NCBI GenBank assembly: GCA_019420345.1
Contig: JAHZHI010000048.1
Location: forward strand, 1 to 64,000
DNA length: 64,000 nt
Direction of reading: 5' to 3'
Origin: Peptococcaceae bacterium
GTDB taxonomy: Bacteria; Bacillota; Peptococcia; Peptococcales; Peptococcaceae
Shown: one piece after another, positions 9,313 through 18,664 of the stretch
Layout: each line of letters opens with the position of its first letter
How positions within the stretch are numbered: the first letter of the stretch is position 1
Made by a program: the position numbers and the translations under genes
Notes under the pieces: model-generated
What the model was told of the DNA's origin: nothing
Seen by the model: only the letters and a program-made list of their open reading frames with translations
Database searches by the model: none

Positions 9313-10160
9313 CAGGTGTTCTCCTTGCTCAGCGACAGCGGCCGCACCAGGCGTTGGGTGGGATAACCGTATTCCACCAGCGTTTCCCGCGGCTGAAAAC
9401 CCAGGCTCAGAAGCATGGCCCGCTGGCCGGTGTCGGCCTTATCGTTGATGCGAAACGTCGTCATCTCAATGGACTGTGCCGGCAAATGAACCGTGGTCAA
9501 CACCTCCAGCAGACACCGTTCCACGCCGCAGGCGCGAAATTGTGGATGCACGCCGAGAAAATCCAGCAAGCCAGTGGCCCGTGAAAACACCAGCGCGCCC
9601 AGCAAGCAACCGTCGTTGTCGAGGACCAGGGCTTGACCTTGGTGAATGCGCGCCTGCAAATGCCGCAGAAAATCCTCCTCGTCCATTTCCGGGTAGCCGT
9701 CGATGGCAGCCTTCATGAGTGCGAGGAGAGCTGGAATGTCAGCGTCGTTCGCCAGACGGACTTGCTGCCTGTCTACGATGGGCGCAGCAAGATGTGCGTA
9801 CAAAGGCACACGGCATTGCAAAGGATAGGCGTCCGCTCGTTGACGAAACGCCCCTGGCGCCTGCTTATACATGCTTTTAAAGGCGACGCTGAAGGCCTGC
9901 TGACTTTGGTACCCGCTGAGAAAGGCAATATCCAGAATGGACCGCCGCGAATGCACCAACAGCGACGCCGCCTCGCTCAGCCGGCGTCGCTGCACATAAG
10001 CGTGCACTGGCAAGCCAAGCACCGTCGTAAACGCACGATGCAGATGAAATTTTGAATAATGGGTCGCCGCCACGAGATCGTCCAAAGTCATGCGCTCGTG
10101 CAGGTGGGTATCCACATGCTCCACGATGGCCTGCGCCAGTTCGATGTCTTGCACCTTCAC
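9312..10160 (-). CDS. AraC-type regulator fused to a GNAT acetyltransferase domain
   Basis: About 282 residues. The N-terminal ~100 residues form an AraC/XylS double helix-turn-helix (MTLDDLVAATHYSKFHLHRA, then HSRRSILDIAFLSGYQSQQA). From about residue 135 onward the sequence resembles a GNAT N-acetyltransferase (VRLANDADIPALLALMKAA and LDFLGVHPQFRACGVERCLL, an acetyl-CoA loop variant). An ATG two codons upstream (10166) lies only two bases from AGGAGG, whereas the GTG at 10160 is six bases from it, so GTG is the better start. It is coupled to the efflux gene. The GNAT part may sense or modify the pump's substrate (inference). Confidence 0.75.
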   Translation of the reverse strand: MKVQDIELAQAIVEHVDTHLHERMTLDDLVAATHYSKFHLHRAFTTVLGLPVHAYVQRRRLSEAASLLVHSRRSILDIAFLSGYQSQQAFSVAFKSMYKQAPGAFRQRADAYPLQCRVPLYAHLAAPIVDRQQVRLANDADIPALLALMKAAIDGYPEMDEEDFLRHLQARIHQGQALVLDNDGCLLGALVFSRATGLLDFLGVHPQFRACGVERCLLEVLTTVHLPAQSIEMTTFRINDKADTGQRAMLLSLGFQPRETLVEYGYPTQRLVRPLSLSKENT

Positions 10161-10183
10161 ACCCATCGCCTCCTTTCATCGGT

Positions 10184-10189
10184 ATTATA
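10184..10189 (-). promoter_or_regulatory. Extended -10 promoter of the AraC-GNAT/efflux operon
   Basis: Minus-strand TGCTATAAT gives a perfect -10 with the extended TGn motif. No good -35 is visible. The same TGCTATAAT block also precedes scpA, zapA and the LysR gene in this window. Confidence 0.55.
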
Positions 10190-10224
10190 GCATGCGCCTC
10201 GCGCGCGTTTTTCATAAATCTTGC

Positions 10225-10260
10225 GCAAAAAAGGCGCACGATGCGAAAACATCGTGCGCC
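10225..10260 (-). terminator. Terminator of the iron alcohol dehydrogenase gene
   Basis: Eleven-bp stem GGCGCACGATG/CATCGTGCGCC with a TTTTCG loop, followed on the minus strand by TTTTTT. It begins seven bases after the stop codon. Confidence 0.92.
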
Positions 10261-10266
10261 GAATCG

Positions 10267-11427
10267 TTAAGCTTCGTCCCAGAGGTTTTGATAGATGGTA
10301 AGAATATCGTCTTTGCTGATCGCCTTGCGGGTGTTGGCAGGGCTGCCGCTGGCGAGGGCGTCGTCGGCCATTTTGTCCATCAAGGCGAAGAAGCGTTCGC
10401 GGTCAATGCCATAGGCTGCCAGCGTTGGCACCTCGCAGGTGCTGCAGAGAGCATCCACCGCGGTCAGGAAATTAGTGGTGGCGGTGTGGTCGTCGTCACT
10501 GGCGTCGGCCACGCCAATGGCGCGCCCCAGGTCCGCGAAGCGCTCTTCGGCACCGTCGGCGATGAAGGCCAGGCAGGCGCTCAGGAGCATGGCGTTGGAA
10601 ATGCCATGAGCCACATGGAAAAGAGCGCCGATCGGACGGCTCATGCCGTGCACGATGGTCACTGACGAGTTGGCGATGCCGACACCTGCCTCGTAGGCCG
10701 CAATGGCCATTTCCGCGCGGGCTTCCTGGTCCGTGCCGTCGGCGACGGCGCGCGGCAGATGGGCAAAGATGCGCTTCACCGCCGAAAGGCAGAAAAGATC
10801 GCTCTCGCAGAAAGCCTTGCGGGAGGTGTAGGCTTCGATGGCGTGGGTCAGAGCGTCCAGCCCGGTGGCAACGGTGACGCTGCGCGGCGTCTGCTGGGAA
10901 AAGAGCGGGTCGACGATAGCCAAGGCCGGCATGAGGCCGTCGCCTTTGAGCAGGAGCTTTTCGTCGTTCACCGTGTCGGTGATGATGGTGAACGGCGTCG
11001 TCTCTGAGCCGGTCCCAGCCGTGGATGGAATGGCGGCCACTGGCGGCATCGTCGCCGGAATCATCTGCCCCTTGAACGAGGTGATGCCTTGGCCGGTCTT
11101 GGCCTCCACGACGATGGCTTTGGCCGCATCCAGGGCGCTGCCGCCACCGAAACCGATGGCGAAGTCGCAGCCTTCCTGAGTATACACCGCGGCTCCCTCG
11201 CGAATCATGGTGTCGGTGGGTTCGCCGCTGATGCCGGAAAAGAGCGCATGCGCCACGCCGCCTTCTTCCAGCAAGGCGGTCAGCGCAGCCACGTGCCCCT
11301 GGCGAATCATGGATTGACCGGTGACAATCAGCGCCTTGCGGCCCAGGGCGCACAGCGCCGCAGCAGCGTCGGGCAGAGCATTGGTGCCGATGAAGGTTTT
11401 ATGGGGAATGCAAAACTGATGAGCCAT
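10267..11427 (-). CDS. Iron-containing alcohol dehydrogenase
   Basis: A 386-residue group III alcohol dehydrogenase. The NAD(P)-binding stretch GFGGGSALDAAKAI (about residue 90) is followed by the metal-site histidine region ALTHAIEAYTS and VHGMSRPIGALFHVAHG, the family's double-histidine signature. It would interconvert an aldehyde and an alcohol; the substrate is not predictable. The start at 11427 has AAGGAGG at 8 bases; an in-frame ATG upstream lacks this. No promoter of its own is evident in the 20-base gap after the leuB terminator, so it may depend on read-through. Confidence 0.88.
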   Translation of the reverse strand: MAHQFCIPHKTFIGTNALPDAAAALCALGRKALIVTGQSMIRQGHVAALTALLEEGGVAHALFSGISGEPTDTMIREGAAVYTQEGCDFAIGFGGGSALDAAKAIVVEAKTGQGITSFKGQMIPATMPPVAAIPSTAGTGSETTPFTIITDTVNDEKLLLKGDGLMPALAIVDPLFSQQTPRSVTVATGLDALTHAIEAYTSRKAFCESDLFCLSAVKRIFAHLPRAVADGTDQEARAEMAIAAYEAGVGIANSSVTIVHGMSRPIGALFHVAHGISNAMLLSACLAFIADGAEERFADLGRAIGVADASDDDHTATTNFLTAVDALCSTCEVPTLAAYGIDRERFFALMDKMADDALASGSPANTRKAISKDDILTIYQNLWDEA

Positions 11428-11446
11428 GACAAGGTCCTCCTTTTGT

Positions 11447-11477
11447 GAAAAAACCAGCACCCAAGCGGATGCTGGTT
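11447..11477 (-). terminator. Terminator of the leu operon
   Basis: Stem AACCAGCA/TGCTGGTT with a ten-base loop and a following T-run on the minus strand, directly after leuB and just upstream of the alcohol dehydrogenase ribosome-binding site. Confidence 0.75.
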
Positions 11478-11484
11478 GGTTCGA

Positions 11485-12540
11485 TTAAAGTCGTGCGATG
11501 ATCGCTTTGGTCAGCTCTTCGGTGCTGACAGCGGTTGCTGGGTCGGCAGCGATGTCGACGGTGCGGTAGCCGTCGTCGATGACCTGCTGCACCGCAGCTT
11601 CGATGGCGCCAGCTGCTTCTGGAGCGTCCAGAGAGAGGCGCAGCATGTAGGCCGCAGAAAGAATCGTCGCGATTGGGTTGGCAATGCCCTGACCAGCAAT
11701 GTCTGGCGCAGAGCCGTGAGCCGGTTCGTAGAGGCCCACGCTGCCGCCGAGGCTGGCCGATGGCACCATACCCAGAGAGCCGGCCAACGCCGCGGACTCG
11801 TCGCTCAAAATGTCGCCGAAGCTGTTTTCGGTGACGATGACGTCAAACTGCTTAGGGTTGAGCACCAGCTGCACCGCCGCGTTGTCCACGTACATGTGGT
11901 CGACGGTCACGTCTGGGTATTCCTGAGCGATTTCGTTGACCACTTCGCGCCAGAGGCGGGAGGTTTCGAGAACGTTGGCCTTGTCCACGGAGGTCAGGTG
12001 CTTGCGTGGACGCTGGTTGGCGAGCACGAAGGCATCGCGCACGATGCGTTCGATTTCTTCACGGGTGTAGGCCATGACGTCGTAAGCACGGTCCCCTTCG
12101 CGTTTCTTTTCGCCGAAGTAGATGCCGCTGGTCAGTTCACGGTAGATGACGATGTCGACGCCTTCCACCACTTCTTTCTTGAAGACCAGACGATCGGCCA
12201 GGAAGTCGTAATACTTCGCTGGGCGAATGTTGCAGTACAGGCCCAGTTCCTTGCGGATGGCCAGAAGGCCCGTTTCAGGGCGCTGTTCACGTGGCAGTGC
12301 GTCGTACTTTGGCCCGCCGACGGAGCCCAAGAGCACAGCGTCCACGTCTTTGACGATGGCCTTGGTTTCTTCCGGGAATGGGCTGCCGTATGTGTCGATG
12401 GCAGCGCCGCCAAAGGCAGCGTCGACAAATTCCAGGCCGAGGTTGTACTTGCCGTCAACGGCTTTCAACACTTCCAGGGCGGAATCAACGATTTCCGGAC
12501 CGATGCCATCCCCGCGTAATACCGCTACTTTTCTGCTCAT
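11485..12540 (-). CDS. leuB: 3-isopropylmalate dehydrogenase
   Basis: A 351-residue NAD-dependent beta-decarboxylating dehydrogenase, third step of leucine synthesis. The N terminus VAVLRGDGIGPEIVDSALEV, the substrate loop GSVGGPKYDALP, RELTSGIYFG, and the metal/NAD region ENSFGDILSDESA plus EPAHGSAPDIAG are all intact. Its ATG overlaps the leuD stop (ATGA), so the two are translationally coupled. Confidence 0.97.
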   Translation of the reverse strand: MSRKVAVLRGDGIGPEIVDSALEVLKAVDGKYNLGLEFVDAAFGGAAIDTYGSPFPEETKAIVKDVDAVLLGSVGGPKYDALPREQRPETGLLAIRKELGLYCNIRPAKYYDFLADRLVFKKEVVEGVDIVIYRELTSGIYFGEKKREGDRAYDVMAYTREEIERIVRDAFVLANQRPRKHLTSVDKANVLETSRLWREVVNEIAQEYPDVTVDHMYVDNAAVQLVLNPKQFDVIVTENSFGDILSDESAALAGSLGMVPSASLGGSVGLYEPAHGSAPDIAGQGIANPIATILSAAYMLRLSLDAPEAAGAIEAAVQQVIDDGYRTVDIAADPATAVSTEELTKAIIARL

Positions 12541-13025
12541 TGGCCCACCTTCTCTTTCACATAGTTTAACAGGTTCCCAGATTCAACGATTTTCTGAATG
12601 AAAGCTGGGAATTTTTCAAAATGATAGGTTTCGTTCTTGGTCAAGTTCTTGATGACCCCTTCTTCAAGGTTGATGTCCAGTTCATCGCCCTGGTCGATGG
12701 CCTTGGCAGCCTCAGGGGATTCGATGATTGGCAGGCCGATGTTGATGGCGTTGCGGTAGAAAATGCGCGCGAAGCTTTCTGCGATGACGCAGCTGGTGCC
12801 TGCCACCTTGATGGAGATTGGCGCGTGTTCGCGGGAGCTGCCGCAGCCGAAGTTGCTGCCAGCCACCAGCACATCGCCAGGGGCGATGGTGTTGGCGTAA
12901 TCAGGAATGACATCTTCCATGCAGTGGTTTCTCATATTTTCGTCGCTGGCGTCGTTGAGATAACGTGCAGCGATGATCAGGTCTGTATCAATATTGTTGC
13001 CGACTTTCCAGGCTTCTGCACTCAT
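12537..13025 (-). CDS. leuD: 3-isopropylmalate dehydratase small subunit
   Basis: A 162-residue swivel-domain subunit that partners LeuC to isomerise 2- to 3-isopropylmalate. It has NNIDTDLIIAARYL near the N terminus and the substrate-loop motif GSNFGCGSSREHAP at about residue 55. The short length is typical of the archaeal/clostridial-type small subunit. Confidence 0.96.
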   Translation of the reverse strand: MSAEAWKVGNNIDTDLIIAARYLNDASDENMRNHCMEDVIPDYANTIAPGDVLVAGSNFGCGSSREHAPISIKVAGTSCVIAESFARIFYRNAINIGLPIIESPEAAKAIDQGDELDINLEEGVIKNLTKNETYHFEKFPAFIQKIVESGNLLNYVKEKVGQ

Positions 13026-13026
13026 G

Positions 13027-14289
13027 TTATACCTCCTCAGGATTCGTGATGGTGCCGGTGATGGCGCTTGCTACAGCGACCGCTGGGTTGCACAGGTAGA
13101 CTTCACTTTCAGGATCGCCCATTCGACCGACGAAGTTGCGGTTGGTCGTGGACAGGGCGCGTTCACCCTTGGCCAGGATGCCCATGTAACCGCCCAGGCA
13201 AGGGCCGCAGGTTGGGGTGGATACGACGCCGCCAGCGTCGAGGATGGTCTGGGTGATGCCTTCCTTCATGCAGGCTTCGTACACGTCCTGGGTGCCAGGA
13301 ATGACGATCAGTCGCAGATATGGCGCCACTTTCTTGCCCTTGAGGATTTCGCCAGCCACGCGCATGTCTTCGATGCGGCCGTTGGTGCAGCTGCCGATGA
13401 CCACCTGGTCGATGGCAATCTTATCGATCTGGTCGATTGGGTGGGTGTTGCTTGGCAGATGTGGGAACGCCACCTGAGGCACGAGGGTTGCCAGATCGAT
13501 GGTGATTTCGCGCACGTATTCAGCGTCTGGGTCGGCTTCGTAGATGGTCATGTCACCGTCGAAGCGGCCGTTCATGTAGTCCTTGGCAATATCGTCCACT
13601 GGGAAGACGGCGTTCTTGGCGCCGCATTCGATGGCCATGTTGGCGATGGTAAGGCGGCCGTCCATGGAGAGGTGCTGGAGGCCGTCGCCGACGAATTCCA
13701 AGCTCTGATAGAGAGCGCCGTCAACGCCGATCATGCCGATCAGATAAAGGATAACATCCTTACCGGAAACGTATTTGTTGGTTGGTGCGCCGGTCACGGT
13801 GACCTTGATGGCTTCCGGCACTTTCAGCCAGGTTTCACCGCTGATCATGGCTGCTGCAATGTCGGTGCTGCCCATGCCAGTGGAGAAAGCGCCCAGTGCC
13901 CCGTAGGTGCAGGTGTGGCTGTCGGCGCCGATGATGAGCTGGCCGGCACCAACGATGCCCTGTTCAGGCAGGAGGCAGTGTTCCACGCCCATCTTGCCGA
14001 CTTCGTAGTAGTGCTTGATCTGGTGTTCCTTGGCGAAATCGCGGATGGCTTTGCACTGTTCCGCAGACTTGATGTCCTTGGCTGGTGAGAAATGGTCAGG
14101 AATCATGGCCACCTTCGTGTTGTCGAAAACGGTGTCCATGCCCACTTTTCTCATTTCGCGGATGGCGACAGGGCCGGTGATGTCGTTGCTCAATACCATG
14201 TCAACCTTGGCTGTAACGAGCTGGCCGGCATGGACTTCTGGAAGACCTGCGTGTGCCGCGATGATCTTCTGTGTCATTGTCATTCCCAT
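13027..14289 (-). CDS. leuC: 3-isopropylmalate dehydratase large subunit
   Basis: A 420-residue aconitase-family subunit carrying the 4Fe-4S cluster, of the shorter homoaconitase-like LeuC type that goes with a ~160-residue LeuD. Cluster cysteines lie in VVIGSCTNGRIEDM (about residue 300) and PTCGPCLGGYMGIL (about 360); GADSHTCTYGALG is near residue 130. The ATG follows the leuA stop by one base, with AAGGAG within the last leuA codons. Met at positions 3 and 5 are alternative starts. Confidence 0.96.
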   Translation of the reverse strand: MGMTMTQKIIAAHAGLPEVHAGQLVTAKVDMVLSNDITGPVAIREMRKVGMDTVFDNTKVAMIPDHFSPAKDIKSAEQCKAIRDFAKEHQIKHYYEVGKMGVEHCLLPEQGIVGAGQLIIGADSHTCTYGALGAFSTGMGSTDIAAAMISGETWLKVPEAIKVTVTGAPTNKYVSGKDVILYLIGMIGVDGALYQSLEFVGDGLQHLSMDGRLTIANMAIECGAKNAVFPVDDIAKDYMNGRFDGDMTIYEADPDAEYVREITIDLATLVPQVAFPHLPSNTHPIDQIDKIAIDQVVIGSCTNGRIEDMRVAGEILKGKKVAPYLRLIVIPGTQDVYEACMKEGITQTILDAGGVVSTPTCGPCLGGYMGILAKGERALSTTNRNFVGRMGDPESEVYLCNPAVAVASAITGTITNPEEV

Positions 14290-14290
14290 G

Positions 14291-15844
14291 TTAGTTGTTC
14301 TCCTTTTGATGATGATTCATTGTTTCCCAGTGAAGGGCTTTATTGATGGCGTTCAAATAGCTCTTGGCGCTGGCTTCCAGAACGCTGGTGCTGAGGCCGT
14401 GACCGTTGAACGTTTTATTCTTGTAGAGGATCTTGATGTTGACATCAGCCTGAGCGTCGGTGCCGCCGGTGATGGCTTCGATGCGGTAGGTCTGCATGTC
14501 GAAGGCGCCTTTGTATTGAGGCCCGATGACTTCTTCCACCGCTTTGCAGGCAGCGTCAACAGGACCGTCGGAGAGGGTGGCGATTTCTTTGACGTCGTCG
14601 TCGATCTTGACGCCGAGGGTGGCCGTGGAGGTCAGGTCGGTGCCAGTGAAAACATAGAGGTGATCGAAAACGTACTTGTCGTTGGCGGTCGCCATCTTGG
14701 CGTCGATGAGGGCGATGAGGTCGTCGTCGAGGACTTCTTTCTTACGGTCGCAGAGTTTCTTGAACTCTTCGAAGGCTTCCAGAAGTTCGTCGCCTTGGAG
14801 ATCAAAGCCGAGTTCGCTCATGCGCACCTGGAAGGCATGACGGCCGGAATGCTTGCCGAGCACGAGGTTGTCGGCGTTGATGCCGATGCTTTCTGGGCTC
14901 ATGATTTCGTAAGTTTCGCGTTTCTTCAGCACGCCGTCCTGATGGATGCCTGATTCATGCAGGAAGGCGTTGCGGCCAACGATGGCCTTGTTGGCAGGAA
15001 TTGGCATGTTCGTGGTCTGGCTGACGAGGCGGCAGCTGCGGTAGATTTCTTTGGTGTTGATGCCGGTTTCGCACTGCAGTTCGTCTTTGCGGGTTTCCAG
15101 CGCCATAACCACTTCTTCCAGCGAGGTGTTGCCGGCACGTTCGCCAATGCCGTTGAGGGCCACTTCGATCTGACGGGCGCCCTGGTGCACCGCAGACAGA
15201 GAGTTGGCCACAGCCATGCCGAGGTCGTTGTGGCAGTGCACGCTGAAAACGGCCTTGTCAGAATTTGGCGTGCCATCGATGACGGCCTTGATGAAGGCGC
15301 CGTATTCCCAAGGCACGGCATAGCCCACGGTGTCTGGCAGGTTGATGGTCGTTGCCCCGGCATCGATGACCGCTTCAACGATGCGGCAGAGGAATGGGAT
15401 TTCGCTGCGAGAAGCGTCCTCGCAGGAGAATTCAACGTCGTCGGTGTAGGTCTTGGCCAGTTTTACAGCGTCAACAGCCTTCTGCACAACCTGGTCAGGG
15501 GTCATTTTCAACTTAAATTCCATATGAATTGGGCTGGTGGCGATGAACGTGTGAATGCGGGAATGCTTGGCCCCTTTCAGCGCTTCGCCGCAGGCTTCGA
15601 TGTCCTTCTTGGCAGCGCGGGCAAGACCGCACACGGTGGATTCGGTGATGGTATCGGCAATCATCTTCACCGATTCGAAATCCCCTGGGGAGGAGATTGG
15701 GAAGCCGGCTTCGATGACGTCAACGCCGAGCTTTTCAAGCTGACGTGCCACCGCCAGTTTTTCCTGTAAGTTCATGCTGCAGCCTGGGGACTGTTCCCCA
15801 TCACGCAATGTTGTATCGAAAATAACAACTCTTTCTTTGCTCAT
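14291..15844 (-). CDS. leuA: 2-isopropylmalate synthase
   Basis: A 517-residue enzyme that condenses acetyl-CoA with 2-oxoisovalerate, the committed step of leucine synthesis. The TIM barrel starts with FDTTLRDGEQSPGCSM, and the metal-binding histidines are in SVHCHNDLGMAVANSL (about residue 200). GIGERAGNTSLEEVVMAL follows. The C-terminal ~130 residues form the LeuA allosteric dimer domain that binds leucine for feedback inhibition. It is the first gene of leuACDB, under a T-box leader. Confidence 0.97.
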   Translation of the reverse strand: MSKERVVIFDTTLRDGEQSPGCSMNLQEKLAVARQLEKLGVDVIEAGFPISSPGDFESVKMIADTITESTVCGLARAAKKDIEACGEALKGAKHSRIHTFIATSPIHMEFKLKMTPDQVVQKAVDAVKLAKTYTDDVEFSCEDASRSEIPFLCRIVEAVIDAGATTINLPDTVGYAVPWEYGAFIKAVIDGTPNSDKAVFSVHCHNDLGMAVANSLSAVHQGARQIEVALNGIGERAGNTSLEEVVMALETRKDELQCETGINTKEIYRSCRLVSQTTNMPIPANKAIVGRNAFLHESGIHQDGVLKKRETYEIMSPESIGINADNLVLGKHSGRHAFQVRMSELGFDLQGDELLEAFEEFKKLCDRKKEVLDDDLIALIDAKMATANDKYVFDHLYVFTGTDLTSTATLGVKIDDDVKEIATLSDGPVDAACKAVEEVIGPQYKGAFDMQTYRIEAITGGTDAQADVNIKILYKNKTFNGHGLSTSVLEASAKSYLNAINKALHWETMNHHQKENN

Positions 15845-15867
15845 GAATGGTGCATCCTTTCTATCAT

Positions 15868-16116
15868 AAAAAATGCCCTTTTCGTCTCAAAATTTAGAGA
15901 CGAAAAGGGCATGAATTCCGCGGTACCACTCTAATTGCCAAACGCAGAAGCGTTTGACCACTCACATTGATAACGGTGATGAACCGGCGCCCTGGGCGCA
16001 AAACTCGAAGGCGAGTTCAGAAATTGGACGTTTGCACTTTTCACCAGCCAGTGCTTCTCTCTAACGCTGCCTTTCTTACTACTCCTTGTCACAGTTTTTC
16101 ACTGGATATTTTGTCT
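15868..16116 (-). promoter_or_regulatory. T-box leader riboswitch (tRNA-Leu) of leuACDB
   Basis: On the minus strand AGAGTGGTACCGCGG (about 15919-15933) is the T-box. It is followed by a long terminator stem ATGCCCTTTTCGTCTC / GACGAAAAGGGCAT and a T-run at 15868. Upstream, CTGAACTCGCC fits a CTC (Leu) specifier. The leader is about 250 nt. Confidence 0.9.
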
Positions 16117-16122
16117 GCTATT

Positions 16123-16152
16123 ATTTTACGCGCAGACAAACTTTTTTGTCAA
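16123..16152 (-). promoter_or_regulatory. Promoter of the leu operon
   Basis: Minus-strand -35 TTGACA (16147-16152) and -10 TAAAAT (16123-16128) at 18 bp, directly upstream of the T-box leader. Confidence 0.75.
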
Positions 16153-16203
16153 GTACAATGATACAACAGAAAGAAATTTTCAAAGGATATTATACAACAG
16201 CCC

Positions 16204-18057
16204 TTATTCTACCGTGACGCTCTTGGCCAGGTTACGTGGCTTGTCGATGTTGCAGCCGCGTTCCAACGCTGTGAAATAGGCGATCAGCTGCAGCGGAATG
16301 GCTGCCAGCACTGGTGAAATAAAGTCTGGGCAGACAGGAATTTCGATGACGTGATGAATCTTGTCGCTGATGTTTTTCTGCCCCTGTTGTACCACAGCCA
16401 GAACCTTGGCCTTGGTGATGTCGCCGTTTTCATCGACCATGCGCGAAATCATTTCTTCGGTGTTGCTCATGGTCTTGTCGAAGGTCTTCTGCTGCAAAGC
16501 CACAGAGATGACCGGCGTTTCGTCGCTGACGAGGGCCAGCGTGCCGTGCTTGAGCTCGCCGGCGGCGTAGGCTTCGGCGTGAATGTAGGAGATTTCCTTG
16601 AGCTTCAGAGCGCCTTCCTGAGCAACGGCCCAGTCCATGCCGCGGCCGATGTAGAACAGATCCTTGACGTTCACGTACTCCTTGGCGATCTCTTGAATCT
16701 TGTCCACGTTTTCCGGCTGCAGAATTTCTTCGGCCTGTTCCGGCAGCGCTTCCAAAGCGCGCAGCATGACCTGATACTGTTCCATGTCAATGCGGCCGCT
16801 GAGATCGCCGAAATAGAAGCCGATCAGATACAGCGCAATCAGCATGGAGGTGTACGCCTTGGTGGACGCCACGGAAATTTCCGGACCGGCCCAGAGATAA
16901 ACCACCATGTCGGATTCACGGGCAATGGAGCTGCCGACCACGTTGGTGATGGCGAGCACCGAAGCGCCCGCCTGCTTGGCTTCGCGGGCACCTTCGAGGG
17001 TGTCGGCTGTTTCGCCGGACTGGCTGATGACGATGACGAGGGTGTTTTCGTCGAGCATCGGTTCGCGATAGCGGAACTCGGACGCCACTTCCACGAACAC
17101 TGGAATCTTCAAGGTCTTTTCAAGGATCGTCTTGCCGACCAGCCCAGCGTGGTACGCTGTGCCGCAGGCAACGATGTAGATCTGGTGCCATTTCTCGATG
17201 GCAGCCTTGTCGATGGCGATGTCATCCAGCACCACGTGATCATCAGCAATGCGGCCGCTGAGCACACTCTTGAAGGTTTCCACCTGTTCAAAGATTTCCT
17301 TAATCATGAAATGTGGGTAGCCGCCTTTTTCAGCCGACTGAGCGTCCCACTGAATGTCGTCGATCATTGGGTGCTGTTCGCGCCCTGCCATGTCGGTGAC
17401 CACCACGTGTCCTGCGTAAACCTGAGCAATTTCACCGGAATCAAGGTAGATGCAGCGGCGGGTATAAGCCAGCATCGCAGGCACGTCGGAAGCGATGATG
17501 GTTTCATCCTCGCCCAGGCCGATGACCAGCGGACTGTTCTTGCGGGTGGCAATGAGACGGTCCGGTTCATCGACCGACATGACCACCAGCGCATAAGAGC
17601 CGGTGATCACAGCCAGTGCACGCTGCACCGCTGCGAACAGGTCGCCGTCGTAAAACATCTCGATGAGATGAGCGACGACTTCTGTGTCCGTTTCCGACTT
17701 AAAGACGTGGTCTTGCAAGTAGGTTTGTTTCAGATATTGATAATTTTCAATGATGCCGTTGTGCACCACAGCGATCTTGCCTTCTGGCCCAAGATGCGGA
17801 TGCGCGTTCTTGTCCGATGGCTGGCCGTGGGTGGCCCATCGGGTGTGGCCGATGCCAATGTGCCCTGGCAGCGGATGCGTCTCCAGCACGCTTTCCAGGT
17901 TAACCAGCTCGCCTTTGCGTTTTTCTACGTTAATCGTGTGATCGTTCAGCACGGCAATGCCGGCGGAATCATAACCGCGATACTCTAATTTTTCTAAACC
18001 GTTAATCAGTACATCTTGTGCTTCTCTGGGGCCAATGTATCCAACAATTCCACACAT
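16204..18057 (-). CDS. glmS: Glutamine-fructose-6-phosphate aminotransferase (isomerizing)
   Basis: A 617-residue enzyme making glucosamine-6-phosphate for peptidoglycan. The N-terminal glutaminase domain begins with the catalytic Cys after Met (MCGIVGYIG). Two SIS domains follow (SQSGETADTL near 345, VSDETPV near 510), and the conserved C terminus ends KSVTVE. It lies only 19 bases after scpB, so there is no room for a glmS ribozyme leader. Confidence 0.97.
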   Translation of the reverse strand: MCGIVGYIGPREAQDVLINGLEKLEYRGYDSAGIAVLNDHTINVEKRKGELVNLESVLETHPLPGHIGIGHTRWATHGQPSDKNAHPHLGPEGKIAVVHNGIIENYQYLKQTYLQDHVFKSETDTEVVAHLIEMFYDGDLFAAVQRALAVITGSYALVVMSVDEPDRLIATRKNSPLVIGLGEDETIIASDVPAMLAYTRRCIYLDSGEIAQVYAGHVVVTDMAGREQHPMIDDIQWDAQSAEKGGYPHFMIKEIFEQVETFKSVLSGRIADDHVVLDDIAIDKAAIEKWHQIYIVACGTAYHAGLVGKTILEKTLKIPVFVEVASEFRYREPMLDENTLVIVISQSGETADTLEGAREAKQAGASVLAITNVVGSSIARESDMVVYLWAGPEISVASTKAYTSMLIALYLIGFYFGDLSGRIDMEQYQVMLRALEALPEQAEEILQPENVDKIQEIAKEYVNVKDLFYIGRGMDWAVAQEGALKLKEISYIHAEAYAAGELKHGTLALVSDETPVISVALQQKTFDKTMSNTEEMISRMVDENGDITKAKVLAVVQQGQKNISDKIHHVIEIPVCPDFISPVLAAIPLQLIAYFTALERGCNIDKPRNLAKSVTVE

Positions 18058-18076
18058 TTGAACTCCTCCTACACAT

Positions 18077-18655
18077 TTATTTCAAATCTGGAACAGCAGC
18101 CGCTTCTTCCGGCGCTGCATCCTTCAATTCAAAGTCAAAATTTTGGCATTCATCGTATTTGGGTAGATCTTCTATTCGCTTCAACCCGAATGCCACAAGA
18201 AAAGCCACCGTCGTTCCAAAAACGACAGGACGCCCAGGCTGGTCCAGCCGGCCCTGTTCTTCGATCAAACCGCGCAATAACAGCTGTTGAATCGGTCCAT
18301 CAGATTTTACACCGCGAATATACTCAATCTGGCTGCGCGTCACCGGCTGTTTGTAGGCAATGATCGCCAGTGTTTCATACGCAGCATGAGACAACTTTGT
18401 TTTCTTTTCTGAATAAATCTTATCAATATAAGGCGCCACGATCGGTGCCGTGGAAAACTGATAACCGCCGCCCACTTCTCGCAGCACAATGCCTTTATCC
18501 CCTTGGCCGTACTCTTCCTGGAGCGTGGCCACAATATCGCGCACATCACCTTCGCTGATCGCCACGATCTTGGCAAGATCGGCGACTGTCATCGGTGCCT
18601 CCGCAATGAACAGCAGCCCTTCGATGATGGCTTTGTATGAATTATCTATGAGCAT
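18077..18655 (-). CDS. scpB: Segregation and condensation protein B
   Basis: A 192-residue winged-helix protein of the SMC-ScpA-ScpB condensin. Typical motifs are IEGLLFIAEAPMTVADLA at the N terminus, HAAYETLAIIAYKQPVTR (about residue 85) and EYIRGVKSDGPIQQLLLRGL. The C-terminal tail is acidic and Ala/Pro-rich. It is co-transcribed with scpA (nine-base gap) and glmS. Confidence 0.95.
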   Translation of the reverse strand: MLIDNSYKAIIEGLLFIAEAPMTVADLAKIVAISEGDVRDIVATLQEEYGQGDKGIVLREVGGGYQFSTAPIVAPYIDKIYSEKKTKLSHAAYETLAIIAYKQPVTRSQIEYIRGVKSDGPIQQLLLRGLIEEQGRLDQPGRPVVFGTTVAFLVAFGLKRIEDLPKYDECQNFDFELKDAAPEEAAAVPDLK

Positions 18656-18664
18656 GTCTACTCC

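Noticed and set aside
16158..18076. A glmS ribozyme
   Set aside because: glmS starts 19 bases after scpB and no room or ribozyme core is present on either side.
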